Source: Gemmatimonadales bacterium (lineage in GTDB: Bacteria > Gemmatimonadota > Gemmatimonadetes > Gemmatimonadales > JACORV01). Taken from it: a DNA stretch of 55,861 nucleotides. The stretch covers positions 1 to 55,861 of the forward strand of contig DATJUT010000068.1 in assembly GCA_035502185.1 (NCBI GenBank). Direction: 5' to 3'. Shown here piece by piece: positions 32,679-42,905 of the stretch. The translations under genes were made by a program, and so were the position numbers. The notes under the pieces were generated by a model, which searched no databases, was not told where the DNA came from, and was given only the letters and a program-made list of their open reading frames with translations. The stretch's first letter is position 1. Each line of letters begins with the position of its first letter.

Positions 32679-35276
32679 ATGGTCGGCTTCCTGACGCTGC
32701 TCCTCATCCCGCAAGGCGCGATCGTGCCGCCGCAGGCTGCCGGCGGCGACTCGCTGCCGCCGGCGGCGGTGGCGGCAACGGCCACGACGGCGGTGGCGGT
32801 GGCGGCCGCGCGGCCGCCCGTGATCGACGGGAAGGACGACGACGCGGTGTGGCAACTCGCGCCGGCGATCACGCAGTTCAAGGAATGGCAGCCGACGGAG
32901 GGGAAGGACTCGCGGTTCCCCACCGTGGCGAAGGTGGCCTACGACGCCGCGAACCTGTACGTGTTCGTGCGCGCCTACGATCCGCATCCCGACAGCATCG
33001 TGCGGCTGCTGGACCGGCGCGACGCCTGGCCGCCCTGCGACCACGTCGGCATCCTGGTGGACTCCTACCACGACCGCCGCAACGGCTTCGAGTTCTTCGT
33101 CACGCCCTCCGGGGTGAAGATGGACCAGGCCATCTACGACGACCGCGAGGACGGCGCGTGGGACGCGGTGTGGGACGTGGCGACGCGGATCGACTCGCTG
33201 GGCTGGACGGCCGAGTTCCGGATCCCGCTGTCGCAGCTGCGCTACGGGTCGCAGCGGAGCCACACCTTCGGGCTGCTGGTGATCCGCGACATCTACCGCT
33301 ACAGCGAGCGCACCGCGTGGCCGCAGATCAGCCAGGCGAAGGCCGGCATGGTGGTGCAGTTCGGCGAGCTGACGGGCCTCGACGACCTGGCGGCCCCGCG
33401 GCGGCTCGAGGCGGCGCCGTACGTGGTCGCGAAGAACGCGTCCGACGGTCCCGACGCGGGCTGGACGCGCGCCTCGCACGCCTCGGTGGGCGCCGACCTC
33501 AAGTACCGGGTGGCGTCGAACCTGACGCTCGACGCGACCGTGAACCCGGACTTCGGGCAGGTCGAAGCCGACCCGTCGGTGCTGAACCTCACCGCGTACG
33601 AGACCTTCTACGACGAGCGGCGGCCGTTCTTCGTGGCGGGCCGCGGCCTGTTCCGGTTCGACGTGAACTGCAACGACGTCAACTGCAACAGCGAGGGCCT
33701 GTACTACAGCCGGCGCATCGGCCGCACGCCGCAGCTGGGCGGGCTGTACGGGGCGGACGGTCTGCAGCAGCCGACCACGATCCTCGGCGCGGCGAAGCTC
33801 ACCGGCCGGCTGCCGGGCGGCGTGGCGATCGGCTTCATGGACGCGGTCACCGACCGCGCGACCCGGCAGTTCGACACCCTGCTCGCGACGACCGAGCCGG
33901 CGACGAACTACGCGGCGCTGCGGCTCCGTCGCGACTCCCGCGACGGCGGCAGCGGCGTGGGCCTGATGCTGACCGCCGTGAACCGCGCGCTCGACGGGTT
34001 CAGCGCGCCGTACCTGGGGCGCGATGCGTACGTCGGCGCCGTGGACTTCCGGCACCGGTTCGCCAGCAACACCTACGAGGTGTCGGGATCGCTCGACGCC
34101 AGCCGGGTGGCGGGGAGCGCCTCGGCCATCGCCGGCATCGAGACCGATGCGGTCCACTACTACCAGCGTCCCGGCTCGGGGCTCCCGCTCGACACCACGG
34201 GCGGCCGCGCGGTCGCGACCCTGAGCACCGTCCTCGGCGGCGACGCCGAGGAGCTGAAGCTCGGCAAGGTGGCGGGCGCGCACGTCAACTTCGAGACCAG
34301 CTACCAGCGCCGCTCGGCGGGCTTCGAGATCAACGACCTGGGCTACCTGCAGCGCGCCGACCAGCAGTCGTGGAGCACCTGGGTGGGTTTCTACGACCGC
34401 AAGCTGCGACCGCTGTACCAGTCGTTCCAGTGGAACTTCAACTGGTGGCAGTACTGGACCACGGCGGGGCTGCCGCAGGAGCGCGCGTTCAACAGCAACG
34501 CGCACGTCACGCTCCGCAACCACTGGGGGGTCAACGCCGGCGGCACCGTCGGGCAGATCGGCGGGACATACGACGACCGCAGTGCGCGCGGCGGTCCGGC
34601 GTTTCGCGTCAGCCCCTACGTGGCGCCCTGGGTGTACGTCACGGGCGACGACCGGCGGCCCGTGGTGCCGATGCTGTCCATCAACTACGCGGCGGGCGAT
34701 GCGGGCCACTCGCACAGCCTCGATTTCGGCCCCGAGGTGGACTTCAAGGTGGCGTCGCGCCTCAACGGCTCGATCGCGACGCACTTCAGCCGCAGCCACA
34801 ACGACATCCAGTGGTTCGGGCTCTATCCCGACTCGGGCGGGGTGAACCGGTACACCTTCGCGCACCTCGCGCAGACCACCAGCACGGTGACGCTGCGCCT
34901 CAACTACACGTTCACCGCGACGACGTCGCTGCAGGTCTACGCGCAGCCGTTCATCTCCAAGGGCACCTGGAGCAACGTGCGCCAACTGTCGGGCACGCCG
35001 CAGGCGGCGCGCTACGACGATCGCTACCAGCCGTTCACGGGGCCGGCGCTGGCCACGGCCGACCCGGGGTTCAACTACAAGGCGTTCCAGTCGAACGTCG
35101 TATTCCGCTGGGAGTACCGGCCCGGCTCCACGCTGTTCCTGGTGTGGAACGAGGGACGCCAGGGCTACGCGGGGGCGGAGGGCACCAACGGGTACAGCGG
35201 CGACCTGCGCGACCTGTTCCGGGTCCGCCCGCTGAACACCTTTTTGGTGAAGTGGTCGTACTGGCTGAATCCGTGA
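32679..35276 (+). CDS. CBM9/DUF5916 outer-membrane protein, copy 2
   Basis: An 865-residue paralogue of the preceding gene, alignable over nearly its whole length (for example PVIDGKDDDAVWQLAP, NPDFGQVEADPSVLNLT, SRRIGRTPQLGG). A hydrophobic start (MVGFLTLLLIPQGAI) indicates export. The CBM9-like domain spans about 45-205, then the DUF5916 barrel. It lacks the palindromic operators of copy 1, so the two are probably regulated differently. The 220-base gap between the genes holds the hairpin and then sequence without a clear promoter. Hairpins follow the stop. Confidence 0.82.
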   Translation: MVGFLTLLLIPQGAIVPPQAAGGDSLPPAAVAATATTAVAVAAARPPVIDGKDDDAVWQLAPAITQFKEWQPTEGKDSRFPTVAKVAYDAANLYVFVRAYDPHPDSIVRLLDRRDAWPPCDHVGILVDSYHDRRNGFEFFVTPSGVKMDQAIYDDREDGAWDAVWDVATRIDSLGWTAEFRIPLSQLRYGSQRSHTFGLLVIRDIYRYSERTAWPQISQAKAGMVVQFGELTGLDDLAAPRRLEAAPYVVAKNASDGPDAGWTRASHASVGADLKYRVASNLTLDATVNPDFGQVEADPSVLNLTAYETFYDERRPFFVAGRGLFRFDVNCNDVNCNSEGLYYSRRIGRTPQLGGLYGADGLQQPTTILGAAKLTGRLPGGVAIGFMDAVTDRATRQFDTLLATTEPATNYAALRLRRDSRDGGSGVGLMLTAVNRALDGFSAPYLGRDAYVGAVDFRHRFASNTYEVSGSLDASRVAGSASAIAGIETDAVHYYQRPGSGLPLDTTGGRAVATLSTVLGGDAEELKLGKVAGAHVNFETSYQRRSAGFEINDLGYLQRADQQSWSTWVGFYDRKLRPLYQSFQWNFNWWQYWTTAGLPQERAFNSNAHVTLRNHWGVNAGGTVGQIGGTYDDRSARGGPAFRVSPYVAPWVYVTGDDRRPVVPMLSINYAAGDAGHSHSLDFGPEVDFKVASRLNGSIATHFSRSHNDIQWFGLYPDSGGVNRYTFAHLAQTTSTVTLRLNYTFTATTSLQVYAQPFISKGTWSNVRQLSGTPQAARYDDRYQPFTGPALATADPGFNYKAFQSNVVFRWEYRPGSTLFLVWNEGRQGYAGAEGTNGYSGDLRDLFRVRPLNTFLVKWSYWLNP

Positions 35277-35290
35277 GAAGCTGGGGATTG

Positions 35291-35359
35291 GGGGTTGGGG
35301 TCCAACCCCCAACCCCTGACTCTCGGCTTCATCGGGGCCGCCTTCCGTAGGCGGCCCCG
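35291..35359 (+). terminator. two hairpins between DUF5916 copy 2 and esterase gene
   Basis: The first (35291-35316) pairs GGGGTTGGGG with CCCCAACCCC. The second (35333-35359) is a ten-base-pair perfect stem, CGGGGCCGCC with GGCGGCCCCG, and a seven-base loop. The second lies just before TACATT (about 35366), a likely -10 of the esterase gene. Confidence 0.6.
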
Positions 35360-35392
35360 CGCCGTACATTGAGCCGAACCCTCGGAGGCCCC

Positions 35393-37288
35393 ATGCCGCG
35401 TCTCGTCCTGCCGCTCCTGCTCGCCCTCGGGCTCGCGCCCGCGCCCCTGGCCGCGCAGGCGGCCCCGCCCGCTCCCGACACCGGCTGGTTCCGCGCCACC
35501 TACACCAAGCGCGAGGTGATGATCCCGATGCGGGACGGGGTGCGGCTGTTCACGGCCATCTACGTGCCGAAGGACACCACGCGCACCCATCCGTTCGTGA
35601 TGACCCGCACGCCCTACAGCTCCGGCCCCTACGGCGCCGACCGGTTCCCGCGCCTGCTGAGCTACATCCCCAACGCCTACGCGCACGAGGGGATGATCCT
35701 GGTCAACCAGGACGTGCGCGGGCAGTGGATGAGCGAGGGGGAGTTCATGGACGTGCGGCCGGTGGTGGAGCACCGGACCAGCCACGACGTGGACGAGACC
35801 ACGGACACCTGGGACACCGTGGACTGGCTGGTCAAGAACGTCGCGGGCAACAACGGGCGCGTGGGCGTGCGCGGCACGTCGTACCCGGGCTTCTACGCCG
35901 AGATGGCGGCCATCGACGCGCATCCGGCGGTGAAGGTGGTCTCGCCGCAGGCGCCGGTGACCGAGTGGATGGGCGGCGACGACTTCTTCCACAACGGCGC
36001 ACTGCTGGAGCAGCACTCCTTCTTCTTCAACTACTTCGGGCGGCCGCGCCCGCAGCCGACCAGCCGGGGTCCCGAGGTGGCCGGTCCCGGCACCCCCGAC
36101 GGCTACGAATGGGCGATGCGGCTCGGCGCGCTCAGCCACCTCAACGCGCGCCTGTACCACGACAGCGTCGCGTTCTGGGATTCGATCGTGGCGCATCCGA
36201 CGTGGGACGCCTTCTGGGCGGCGCGGAGCGGCCGGCCGCACCTCCGCAATCTCAAGCCCGCCATGCTGTGGGTGGGCGGCTGGTTCGACACGGAGAACCT
36301 GTGGGGCGCGCTGCACGCCTACGCGGCGGCCGAGCGGCAGAGCCCCGGCGCCGAGAACCGGCTGGTGATGGGACCCTGGCACCACGGGCAGTGGAACGTC
36401 GTGCCGGGCGACTCGCTGGGCGACATGGCCTGGGGCTCGGCCACGTCGCGGTTCTACTCGGACAGCATCGAGATTCCGTTCTTCAACTACTACCTGCTCG
36501 ATTCGCAGCCGGCGCCGCGGAAGTACGAGGCCGCGGTGTTCGAGACCGGCCGCAACGCGTGGCGCTTCGTGGACGCGTGGCCGCCCGCGACCGAGGCGCG
36601 GAACCTGTACCTGCACGCGCAGGGCGCGGCGTCGTTCCAGCCGCCGCGGGCCCGCGGCCGCGCACTGTTCGACCAGTACGTGAGCGATCCCGCGAAGCCC
36701 GTGCCGTACACGGACGAGATCACCCAGTGGTACGACCCGGGCTTCATGGTCGGGGACCAGCGCTTCGCCGCGCGCCGGCCCGACGTCCTCGTCTGGCAGA
36801 CGCCGCCCCTCGACACCGCGCTCACCGTGGCGGGCCCGATCGGCGTGGACCTGACGGTCTCCACGACCGGGACCGACCAGGACTTCGTGGTGAAGCTGAT
36901 CGACGTGTTCCCCGACGACTACGGGCACGACGAGATGTTCGCGTTCGGGCGGCCGAGCGCCGCGGCCAAGCTCGGCGGCTACCAGATGCTGGTCCGGGGC
37001 GACGTGATGCGCGGGAAGTTCCGCAACAGCACGGCCAGGCCGGAGCCGTTCCGGCCCGGCGCGCCGACCGCGGTGCGGTTCACGATGAACGACGTGTACC
37101 ACACCTTCCGGCCGGGCCACCGGTTGATGGTGCAGGTGCAGAGCACCTGGTTCCCGATGATCGACCGGAATCCGGGCCGGTTCGAGGACATCTACCGCGC
37201 GAAGGACGCCGACTTCCGGGCCACGACCCAGCGGGTGTACCGCTCCGCGGACCTCGCCTCGCACCTCGTGCTGCCGGTGCTGCCGTGA
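35393..37288 (+). CDS. CocE/alpha-amino-acid ester hydrolase-type enzyme
   Basis: A 631-residue secreted serine hydrolase of the X-Pro dipeptidyl-peptidase (S15)/CocE family. A signal peptide ends AAQA. The catalytic triad is legible: Ser163 in GTSYPG, Asp299 in GGWFDTEN and His330 in GPWHHGQW. The C-terminal jelly roll (about 400-630) has the family's VGPIGVDLTVS-like strand (AGPIGVDLTVS). Known members split amino-acid esters, beta-lactams or cocaine. CGGAGG precedes the chosen ATG; an in-frame codon at 35369 is less likely. Confidence 0.87.
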   Translation: MPRLVLPLLLALGLAPAPLAAQAAPPAPDTGWFRATYTKREVMIPMRDGVRLFTAIYVPKDTTRTHPFVMTRTPYSSGPYGADRFPRLLSYIPNAYAHEGMILVNQDVRGQWMSEGEFMDVRPVVEHRTSHDVDETTDTWDTVDWLVKNVAGNNGRVGVRGTSYPGFYAEMAAIDAHPAVKVVSPQAPVTEWMGGDDFFHNGALLEQHSFFFNYFGRPRPQPTSRGPEVAGPGTPDGYEWAMRLGALSHLNARLYHDSVAFWDSIVAHPTWDAFWAARSGRPHLRNLKPAMLWVGGWFDTENLWGALHAYAAAERQSPGAENRLVMGPWHHGQWNVVPGDSLGDMAWGSATSRFYSDSIEIPFFNYYLLDSQPAPRKYEAAVFETGRNAWRFVDAWPPATEARNLYLHAQGAASFQPPRARGRALFDQYVSDPAKPVPYTDEITQWYDPGFMVGDQRFAARRPDVLVWQTPPLDTALTVAGPIGVDLTVSTTGTDQDFVVKLIDVFPDDYGHDEMFAFGRPSAAAKLGGYQMLVRGDVMRGKFRNSTARPEPFRPGAPTAVRFTMNDVYHTFRPGHRLMVQVQSTWFPMIDRNPGRFEDIYRAKDADFRATTQRVYRSADLASHLVLPVLP

Positions 37289-37337
37289 TCCGGTCCCGCC
37301 TCCCCGCACCCGCGGGGCTCCGGGTTCGGGGTCCGGG

Positions 37338-37838
37338 GTGCAGGAAGACGGCGTGATCCTCGAAGGCACGCACGCGTTTCGCGCCTCGCGCGAGGCGGTA
37401 TGGGAGGCGCTGCAGGACCCCGACGTCATCGCCAAGACGACGCCGGGCACGCGGGACATGCGGCGCGTCGCTCCGGAGCGGTACGAGGGCAAGATGCGGC
37501 TGGGCCTCGGGCCGCTGGTCGCGGAGTTCGACGTGGTGGTGACCCTGACCGACGTGGCGGCGCCGGAGCGCTACACGATGCACGTCGCCGGCGGAGGCCG
37601 GCTCGCGTCGCTCCAGGGCAGCGTGGCCGTGCAGCTCTCGCCCGACGGGGCGGGGGTGGTGCTGCGCTACCGTGCCGACTTCCAGGTGGGTGGGCCGGCC
37701 GCCGCCCTCGGGCATCGGCTGCTGGAGTCGGTCGGCCAGCTGATGGCCAGGCAGGGCCTCGAGGCGATGAACCGGGAGGTGGAGCGGCGCCTGGCCAGCG
37801 AGCCGCCGGCGGGCGGGCCGGCCGCGTCGCCGCGCTAG
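37338..37838 (+). CDS. CoxG-like SRPBCC protein
   Basis: A 166-residue protein resembling carbon-monoxide-dehydrogenase subunit G: ASREAVWEALQDPDVIAKTTPG, then YEGKMRLGLGPLVAEFDVVVTL, then a helix ending in a variable tail. CoxG proteins are ligand-binding START-fold members often near molybdenum dehydrogenases; none is nearby. The GTG start has GGGG upstream. The last eight or so residues and the stop lie inside the first copy of a 48-base tandem duplication. Confidence 0.75.
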   Translation: MQEDGVILEGTHAFRASREAVWEALQDPDVIAKTTPGTRDMRRVAPERYEGKMRLGLGPLVAEFDVVVTLTDVAAPERYTMHVAGGGRLASLQGSVAVQLSPDGAGVVLRYRADFQVGGPAAALGHRLLESVGQLMARQGLEAMNREVERRLASEPPAGGPAASPR

Positions 37839-37910
37839 CTGCGTCGAGTCGGCACGGCGGACGGGCCGGCCGCGTTGCCGCCCTAGCTCCGTCGAGTCGG
37901 CACGGCGGAC
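37815..37910 (+). repeat. 48-base tandem duplication across a stop codon
   Basis: Two adjacent 48-base units (37815-37862 and 37863-37910) differ at three positions. The first unit contains the stop codon of the CoxG-like gene; the second carries the corresponding TAG as a relic. Confidence 0.9.
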
Positions 37911-37929
37911 GCCGGGACGCGGCGCCGAC

Positions 37930-37958
37930 TTGACAATCGGCCGGCGCACCCCACTTTC
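37930..37958 (+). promoter_or_regulatory. promoter of the response-regulator/flavoprotein gene
   Basis: TTGACA (37930-37935), 17-base spacer, ACTTTC (37953-37958). The leader to the ATG at 38059 is about 94 bases and contains a short reading frame of 21 codons (37971-38036) with three cysteine codons. Confidence 0.5.
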
Positions 37959-38058
37959 CGCCATCCCGACATGAACGACTGCTCCCTCAGGACGGTGCCG
38001 TGCCGCGCCCGGTGCGGCCGCTTCGCCCCGGCGTGACCGCCGTGCGAGTGGACGCGCG

Positions 38059-39720
38059 ATGACCAAGCCGGCCATCCTCGCGGTGGACGACGAGCCGGAG
38101 GTGCTGAACGCGGTCGAGCGCGACCTGCGCAGCCACTACGCGGGCCGGTACCGGATCCTGAAGGCCGGCTCCGGCGCCCAGGCGCTGGACGCCGTCCGCC
38201 AGCTCAAGCAGCGCAACGCCGCCGTCGCGCTGTTCCTGGTGGATGCGCGCATGCCGCAGATGAGCGGCACCGAGTTCCTGATCGAGGCGCGGCGACTCTA
38301 CCCGGACGCCCGCAAGGTGCTGCTGACGGCGTACGCGGACACCGACGTCGCGATCGCCGGCATCAACCAGGTCCAGCTCGACCACTACCTCATGAAGCCG
38401 TGGGACCCCCCGGCCGAGCGACTCTACCCGGTCCTGGACGACCTGCTCGACGACTGGTTCGCGTCGTTCCGGCCGCCGTTCGAGGGCATCCGGGTGGCGG
38501 GCTCGCTGTGGTCGCCCAGGAGTCACGAGGTGAAGGACTTCCTGTCCCGCAGCCAGACGCCGTACCAGTGGATCGACGTGGAGCGCGACGCCGCCGCGCG
38601 CGCGCAGGTGGAGGCGCTGAGCCCCGGCCTCAAGCGCCTGCCGGTGGTCTTCTTCCCCGACGGCGCGGCGCTGGTGGAGCCGAGCACGCGGGCCCTCGCC
38701 GAGAAGGTGGGCTTCGCGACCACCGCGAGCCGCCCGTTCTACGATCTGCTGATCGTCGGCGGCGGCCCGACCGGGCTGGCGGCGGCGGTCTACGGCGGGT
38801 CGGAGGGTCTCAGGACGGTGCTGATCGAGCGCGAGACGCCCGGTGGCCAGGCCGGCACCAGTGCGGCGATCGAGAACTACCTCGGCTTCCCGAGCGGGCT
38901 GTCGGGGGCGGACCTGGCCCGGCGCGCGACGGCGCAGGCCAAGCGGTTCGGCGCCGAGGTGCTGACGGCGCGCGAGGTGACGAAGCTCCGCGTCGACGGG
39001 CCGTACCGCGTCGCGACCCTGGACGACGGCGGCGAGCTGGCCTGCTACGCGCTGCTCCTCTCCTGCGGGATGCAGGTGCGCCGCCTCGAGGTGCCGGGGA
39101 TCGAGGCGCTGACCGGCGCCGGCGTGTTCTACGGCGCCGCGCTGACCGAGGCGGGGTCGGTCCGCGGCCAGGACGTCCTGGTCGTCGGGGGCGCGAACTC
39201 GGCGGGCCAGGCGGCGCTGAGCTTCGCCCGCCACGCCCGCAAGGTTACGATGCTCATCCGGGGCGCCTCGCTCGCCGCGGGCATGTCCCAGTACCTGCAG
39301 GACCGGATCGCCGACACGCCCATCATCGAGGTGCTCCCCGAGTGCGAGGTCACGGCGGTCCACGGGACGGACCGGCTCGAGGCGGCCGACGTCGTCACCG
39401 GGTCCGCGCGCGCCGCGCGCCGGCTCGAGGCGGCGGCGATGTTCATCTTCATCGGCTCGACCCCGCGCTCCGACCTCGCGGCCGGCCTGCTGGAGCGCGA
39501 TCCCGGCGGCTTCATCCTCACCGGCCCCGACCTCGTGACCGACGGCAAGCGGCCGCCGTCGTGGCCGCTCGAGCGCGACCCGTTCCTGCTCGAGACCAGT
39601 TTGCCGGGCGTCTTCGCCGCGGGCGACGTGCGCCATGGCTCGAGCAAGCGCGTGGCGGCGGCCGTGGGAGAGGGCTCCTCCGCCGTCGGCATGGTGCACA
39701 AGTACCTGGAGACGGTGTGA
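38059..39720 (+). CDS. response regulator fused to thioredoxin-like and TrxR-like flavoprotein
   Basis: A 553-residue three-part protein. Residues 1-125 are a receiver domain with acidic pocket Asp10-Asp11, phosphoacceptor Asp62 (VDARMP), Thr90 and Lys113. Residues about 140-225 look like a thioredoxin fold without CxxC. Residues about 228-553 are a thioredoxin-reductase-type FAD/NAD(P) domain with IVGGGPTGLAAA, VVGGANSAGQ and FAAGDVRHGSSKRV. The redox CxxC expected after the second half-domain is replaced by GVFYGAALT. The output may be an NAD(P)H-dependent reaction or redox sensing controlled by phosphorylation. Its TGA overlaps the kinase GTG. Confidence 0.88.
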   Translation: MTKPAILAVDDEPEVLNAVERDLRSHYAGRYRILKAGSGAQALDAVRQLKQRNAAVALFLVDARMPQMSGTEFLIEARRLYPDARKVLLTAYADTDVAIAGINQVQLDHYLMKPWDPPAERLYPVLDDLLDDWFASFRPPFEGIRVAGSLWSPRSHEVKDFLSRSQTPYQWIDVERDAAARAQVEALSPGLKRLPVVFFPDGAALVEPSTRALAEKVGFATTASRPFYDLLIVGGGPTGLAAAVYGGSEGLRTVLIERETPGGQAGTSAAIENYLGFPSGLSGADLARRATAQAKRFGAEVLTAREVTKLRVDGPYRVATLDDGGELACYALLLSCGMQVRRLEVPGIEALTGAGVFYGAALTEAGSVRGQDVLVVGGANSAGQAALSFARHARKVTMLIRGASLAAGMSQYLQDRIADTPIIEVLPECEVTAVHGTDRLEAADVVTGSARAARRLEAAAMFIFIGSTPRSDLAAGLLERDPGGFILTGPDLVTDGKRPPSWPLERDPFLLETSLPGVFAAGDVRHGSSKRVAAAVGEGSSAVGMVHKYLETV

Positions 39721-41186
39721 GCCGGCCGGGCAGCGGGCCGTTCGAGCGGGTGGACGTCCCGCCCGCCGAGATCGTGCGGCGCCTCAAGGCGCACCGCACC
39801 CTCGGGGGCGTCCCGGAGCAGGAGCTGGCCTGGCTGGCCGCGCACGGGATCGTGCGGCGGTTCGAGAAGAGCGCGCGATTCGTCGCGGCTGGGGAGGCGG
39901 ACGGGACGGTCTACCGCGCGGTGGAAGGGGTGCACGCCATCCTCTCCGGGCACCTCGCGATCTACGTGGACCGCGGGGAAGGGCGGCACAAGGTGATGGA
40001 GTGGCGCGGCGGCGACGTGTCGGGCCTGCTGCCCTACTCCCGCATGAAGGCCAGTCCGGGCGACGTGATCTTCGAGGAGCGCTCGGAGGTGCTCACCGTC
40101 TACCGGGAGCACTTCCCCGAGATGATGCGGGAGTGCCCCGAGGTCACCGCGGCGCTGGTGCACGTGATGCTCGACCGCGCGCGCCACTTCACCAGCAGCG
40201 ACCTGCACGACGAGAAGATGAAGTCGCTGGGAAAGCTGGCGGCGGGCCTGGCGCACGAGCTGAACAACCCCGCCTCCGCGGTGATCCGCGCGGCGAAGTC
40301 GCTGTCCGAGGGTTTGAGCGCGTCCGACGCCGCGTCGCGGGCGCTGGGCGCGGCCGGCCTCACCCCGGCGCAGCGAGCGGCGGTGGAAGCGGTGCGCGAC
40401 GCGTGTCTGGCCCGGCGCCGGTCCGGGGCCCATTCGCCGATCGAGGAGGCCGACCGCGCGGACGCGATCGCCGACTGGGTGCAGTCCCACGGCGCCGACG
40501 GCGCGGTGGCCGGCCCGCTCGCCGACACGGCGGTCACGATCCCGGCGCTCGACGAGCTGGCGCGGTCGCTGGACGGCCCGCTCCTCGACGGGGCGCTGCG
40601 CTGGGTGGCCTATGGCTGCGCGGCCCGCACCCTGGCGCGGGAGATCGAAGCGGCCGCCTCGCGCATCCACGAGATCGTCGCGGCGGTGAAGGGCTTCACC
40701 CAGATGGACCGCGAGACGGTCGCCCAGCCGATCGACGTCGAGCGGGGCCTGGCGGACACCCTCACGGTGCTGCGCAGCAAGGTCAAGCGGAAGTCCGCGA
40801 CCGTCGAGGTCGCGGTCGAGCCGGATCTGCCCCGGGTGGAAGGCTACGGCGGCGAGCTGAACCAGGTGTGGGTGAACCTGATCGACAACGCGCTCGACGC
40901 CGTGAACCCGGGGGGCCGGCTGGACGTGAGCGTGAAGCGGGAAGCCGGGAGGGTGGTGGTGCGGGTCGCCGACGACGGCCCCGGCATTCCGGAGTCCATT
41001 CGCGGGAGCATCTTCGATCCGTTCTTCACCACCAAGCCGGTCGGCGAGGGCACGGGCCTGGGGCTCGACATCGTGCGCCGGCTGGTGAGCCGGAACAACG
41101 GGACCATCGAGGTGGAGTCGCGGCCGGGGCGCACCGTCTTCACGGTCGGCCTGCCGGCCGCGGGGGCCCCGTCCGCGGGCTCCTAG
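39717..41186 (+). CDS. sensor histidine kinase with cNMP-binding-like domain
   Basis: A 489-residue soluble kinase. Residues about 10-150 resemble a cyclic-nucleotide-binding/CRP-type sensory fold (KSARFVAAGEADGTVYRAVEG, GDVSGLLPYSR). The H-box is AAGLAHELNNPASAV, with the phosphorylated His near residue 180. The ATPase domain has NLIDNALDAV, DDGPGIP and FFTTKPVGEGTGLGL. No membrane helices are present, so it senses a cytoplasmic signal. GTGA overlap with the receiver-flavoprotein gene strongly implies a cognate pair. Confidence 0.88.
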   Translation: MSRPGSGPFERVDVPPAEIVRRLKAHRTLGGVPEQELAWLAAHGIVRRFEKSARFVAAGEADGTVYRAVEGVHAILSGHLAIYVDRGEGRHKVMEWRGGDVSGLLPYSRMKASPGDVIFEERSEVLTVYREHFPEMMRECPEVTAALVHVMLDRARHFTSSDLHDEKMKSLGKLAAGLAHELNNPASAVIRAAKSLSEGLSASDAASRALGAAGLTPAQRAAVEAVRDACLARRRSGAHSPIEEADRADAIADWVQSHGADGAVAGPLADTAVTIPALDELARSLDGPLLDGALRWVAYGCAARTLAREIEAAASRIHEIVAAVKGFTQMDRETVAQPIDVERGLADTLTVLRSKVKRKSATVEVAVEPDLPRVEGYGGELNQVWVNLIDNALDAVNPGGRLDVSVKREAGRVVVRVADDGPGIPESIRGSIFDPFFTTKPVGEGTGLGLDIVRRLVSRNNGTIEVESRPGRTVFTVGLPAAGAPSAGS

Positions 41187-41203
41187 CCGCCGGCCCCGGC
41201 GGC
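41186..41203. terminator. hairpin between convergent kinase and reductase genes
   Basis: GCCGCCGG pairs with CCGGCGGC around two bases. It begins at the last base of the kinase stop codon and ends two bases before the convergent gene's stop. Confidence 0.5.
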
Positions 41204-41204
41204 C

Positions 41205-42191
<987 letters not shown>

Positions 42192-42235
42192 CGTGCCGTT
42201 CGCTCCGTTCAGGATCGCCGGTGGCCGCGCCGCGC

Positions 42236-42751
42236 TCAGCGTCGCGGCGGCTGCTCGTCCGCCGAGGGGCCGTACATGCCCGGGATGGCGACCTCCCGGA
42301 GGCGGAGGTAGACGCCGAGCTGCGCGCGGTGGTGCACCATGTGGCTCATGGCCATGCGGCGGAACACGTCGTGCTTCGGGCGGGTCCAGATGACCTGCCC
42401 TCCGCGCTTGAAGGTCCACGGTCTGGCGAACTCGGCGTCCGGCGCCGCCGCCAGCGCCCGGCGCGCCTCCGCCACGTTCTGGTCGAACAGCTGGAGGATC
42501 TCGGCCGTGCTGCCCAGCGCGCGCGGCTGGAACGGCGGCCCGCCGGGAGGCGCGAAGTCGTGCTCGTCCGTGCGGAGCGAGCGCGTGACCCAGCCCGGGA
42601 CCTCCGCGATGTGGGTGGCCAGGCGGCCGAGCGTCATGGACTTGGCGTGCGGCTGCCAGGACGCCTGGCCGTCGGGCACGCGCTCGAGCATGCGCCGCGT
42701 GGCGGCCATCTCCTCGTCGAACTCGGGAATCAGCAGGTCGACCATCGCCAT
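42236..42751 (-). CDS. DinB-family protein
   Basis: A 171-residue DinB-fold protein. Metal-ligand candidates are the His in RLATHIAE and the HxxxH-type pair in [15 protein letters not shown] lies six bases before the ATG. An AAGCTA element 29 bases upstream is a likely -10 box. Role unknown; the fold is used for thiol-dependent transfer and for metal-binding proteins. Confidence 0.82.
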   Translation of the reverse strand: MAMVDLLIPEFDEEMAATRRMLERVPDGQASWQPHAKSMTLGRLATHIAEVPGWVTRSLRTDEHDFAPPGGPPFQPRALGSTAEILQLFDQNVAEARRALAAAPDAEFARPWTFKRGGQVIWTRPKHDVFRRMAMSHMVHHRAQLGVYLRLREVAIPGMYGPSADEQPPRR

Positions 42752-42780
42752 GGGTGCTCCGGTGGCGGGTGGGAACCTCG

Positions 42781-42811
42781 TAGCTTAGCGGGCGCCGGGC
42801 GGCGCGGCCAG
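42781..42811 (-). promoter_or_regulatory. promoter of DinB gene (AAGCTA type)
   Basis: Minus-strand AAGCTA (42786-42781) with CTGGCC 19 bases upstream (42811-42806). The same -10 word and spacing occur before the DinB gene at 50883 and the small gene at 49323. Confidence 0.4.
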
Positions 42812-42905
42812 GGCGCCGGGGGCGTGGCGGAGCCCGCCCGCGACGCATATCGTTGGATGGTGTGACCATCCTGGTCGCCTGGCGGTCCGTCACTCCGGAG
42901 GCGCG

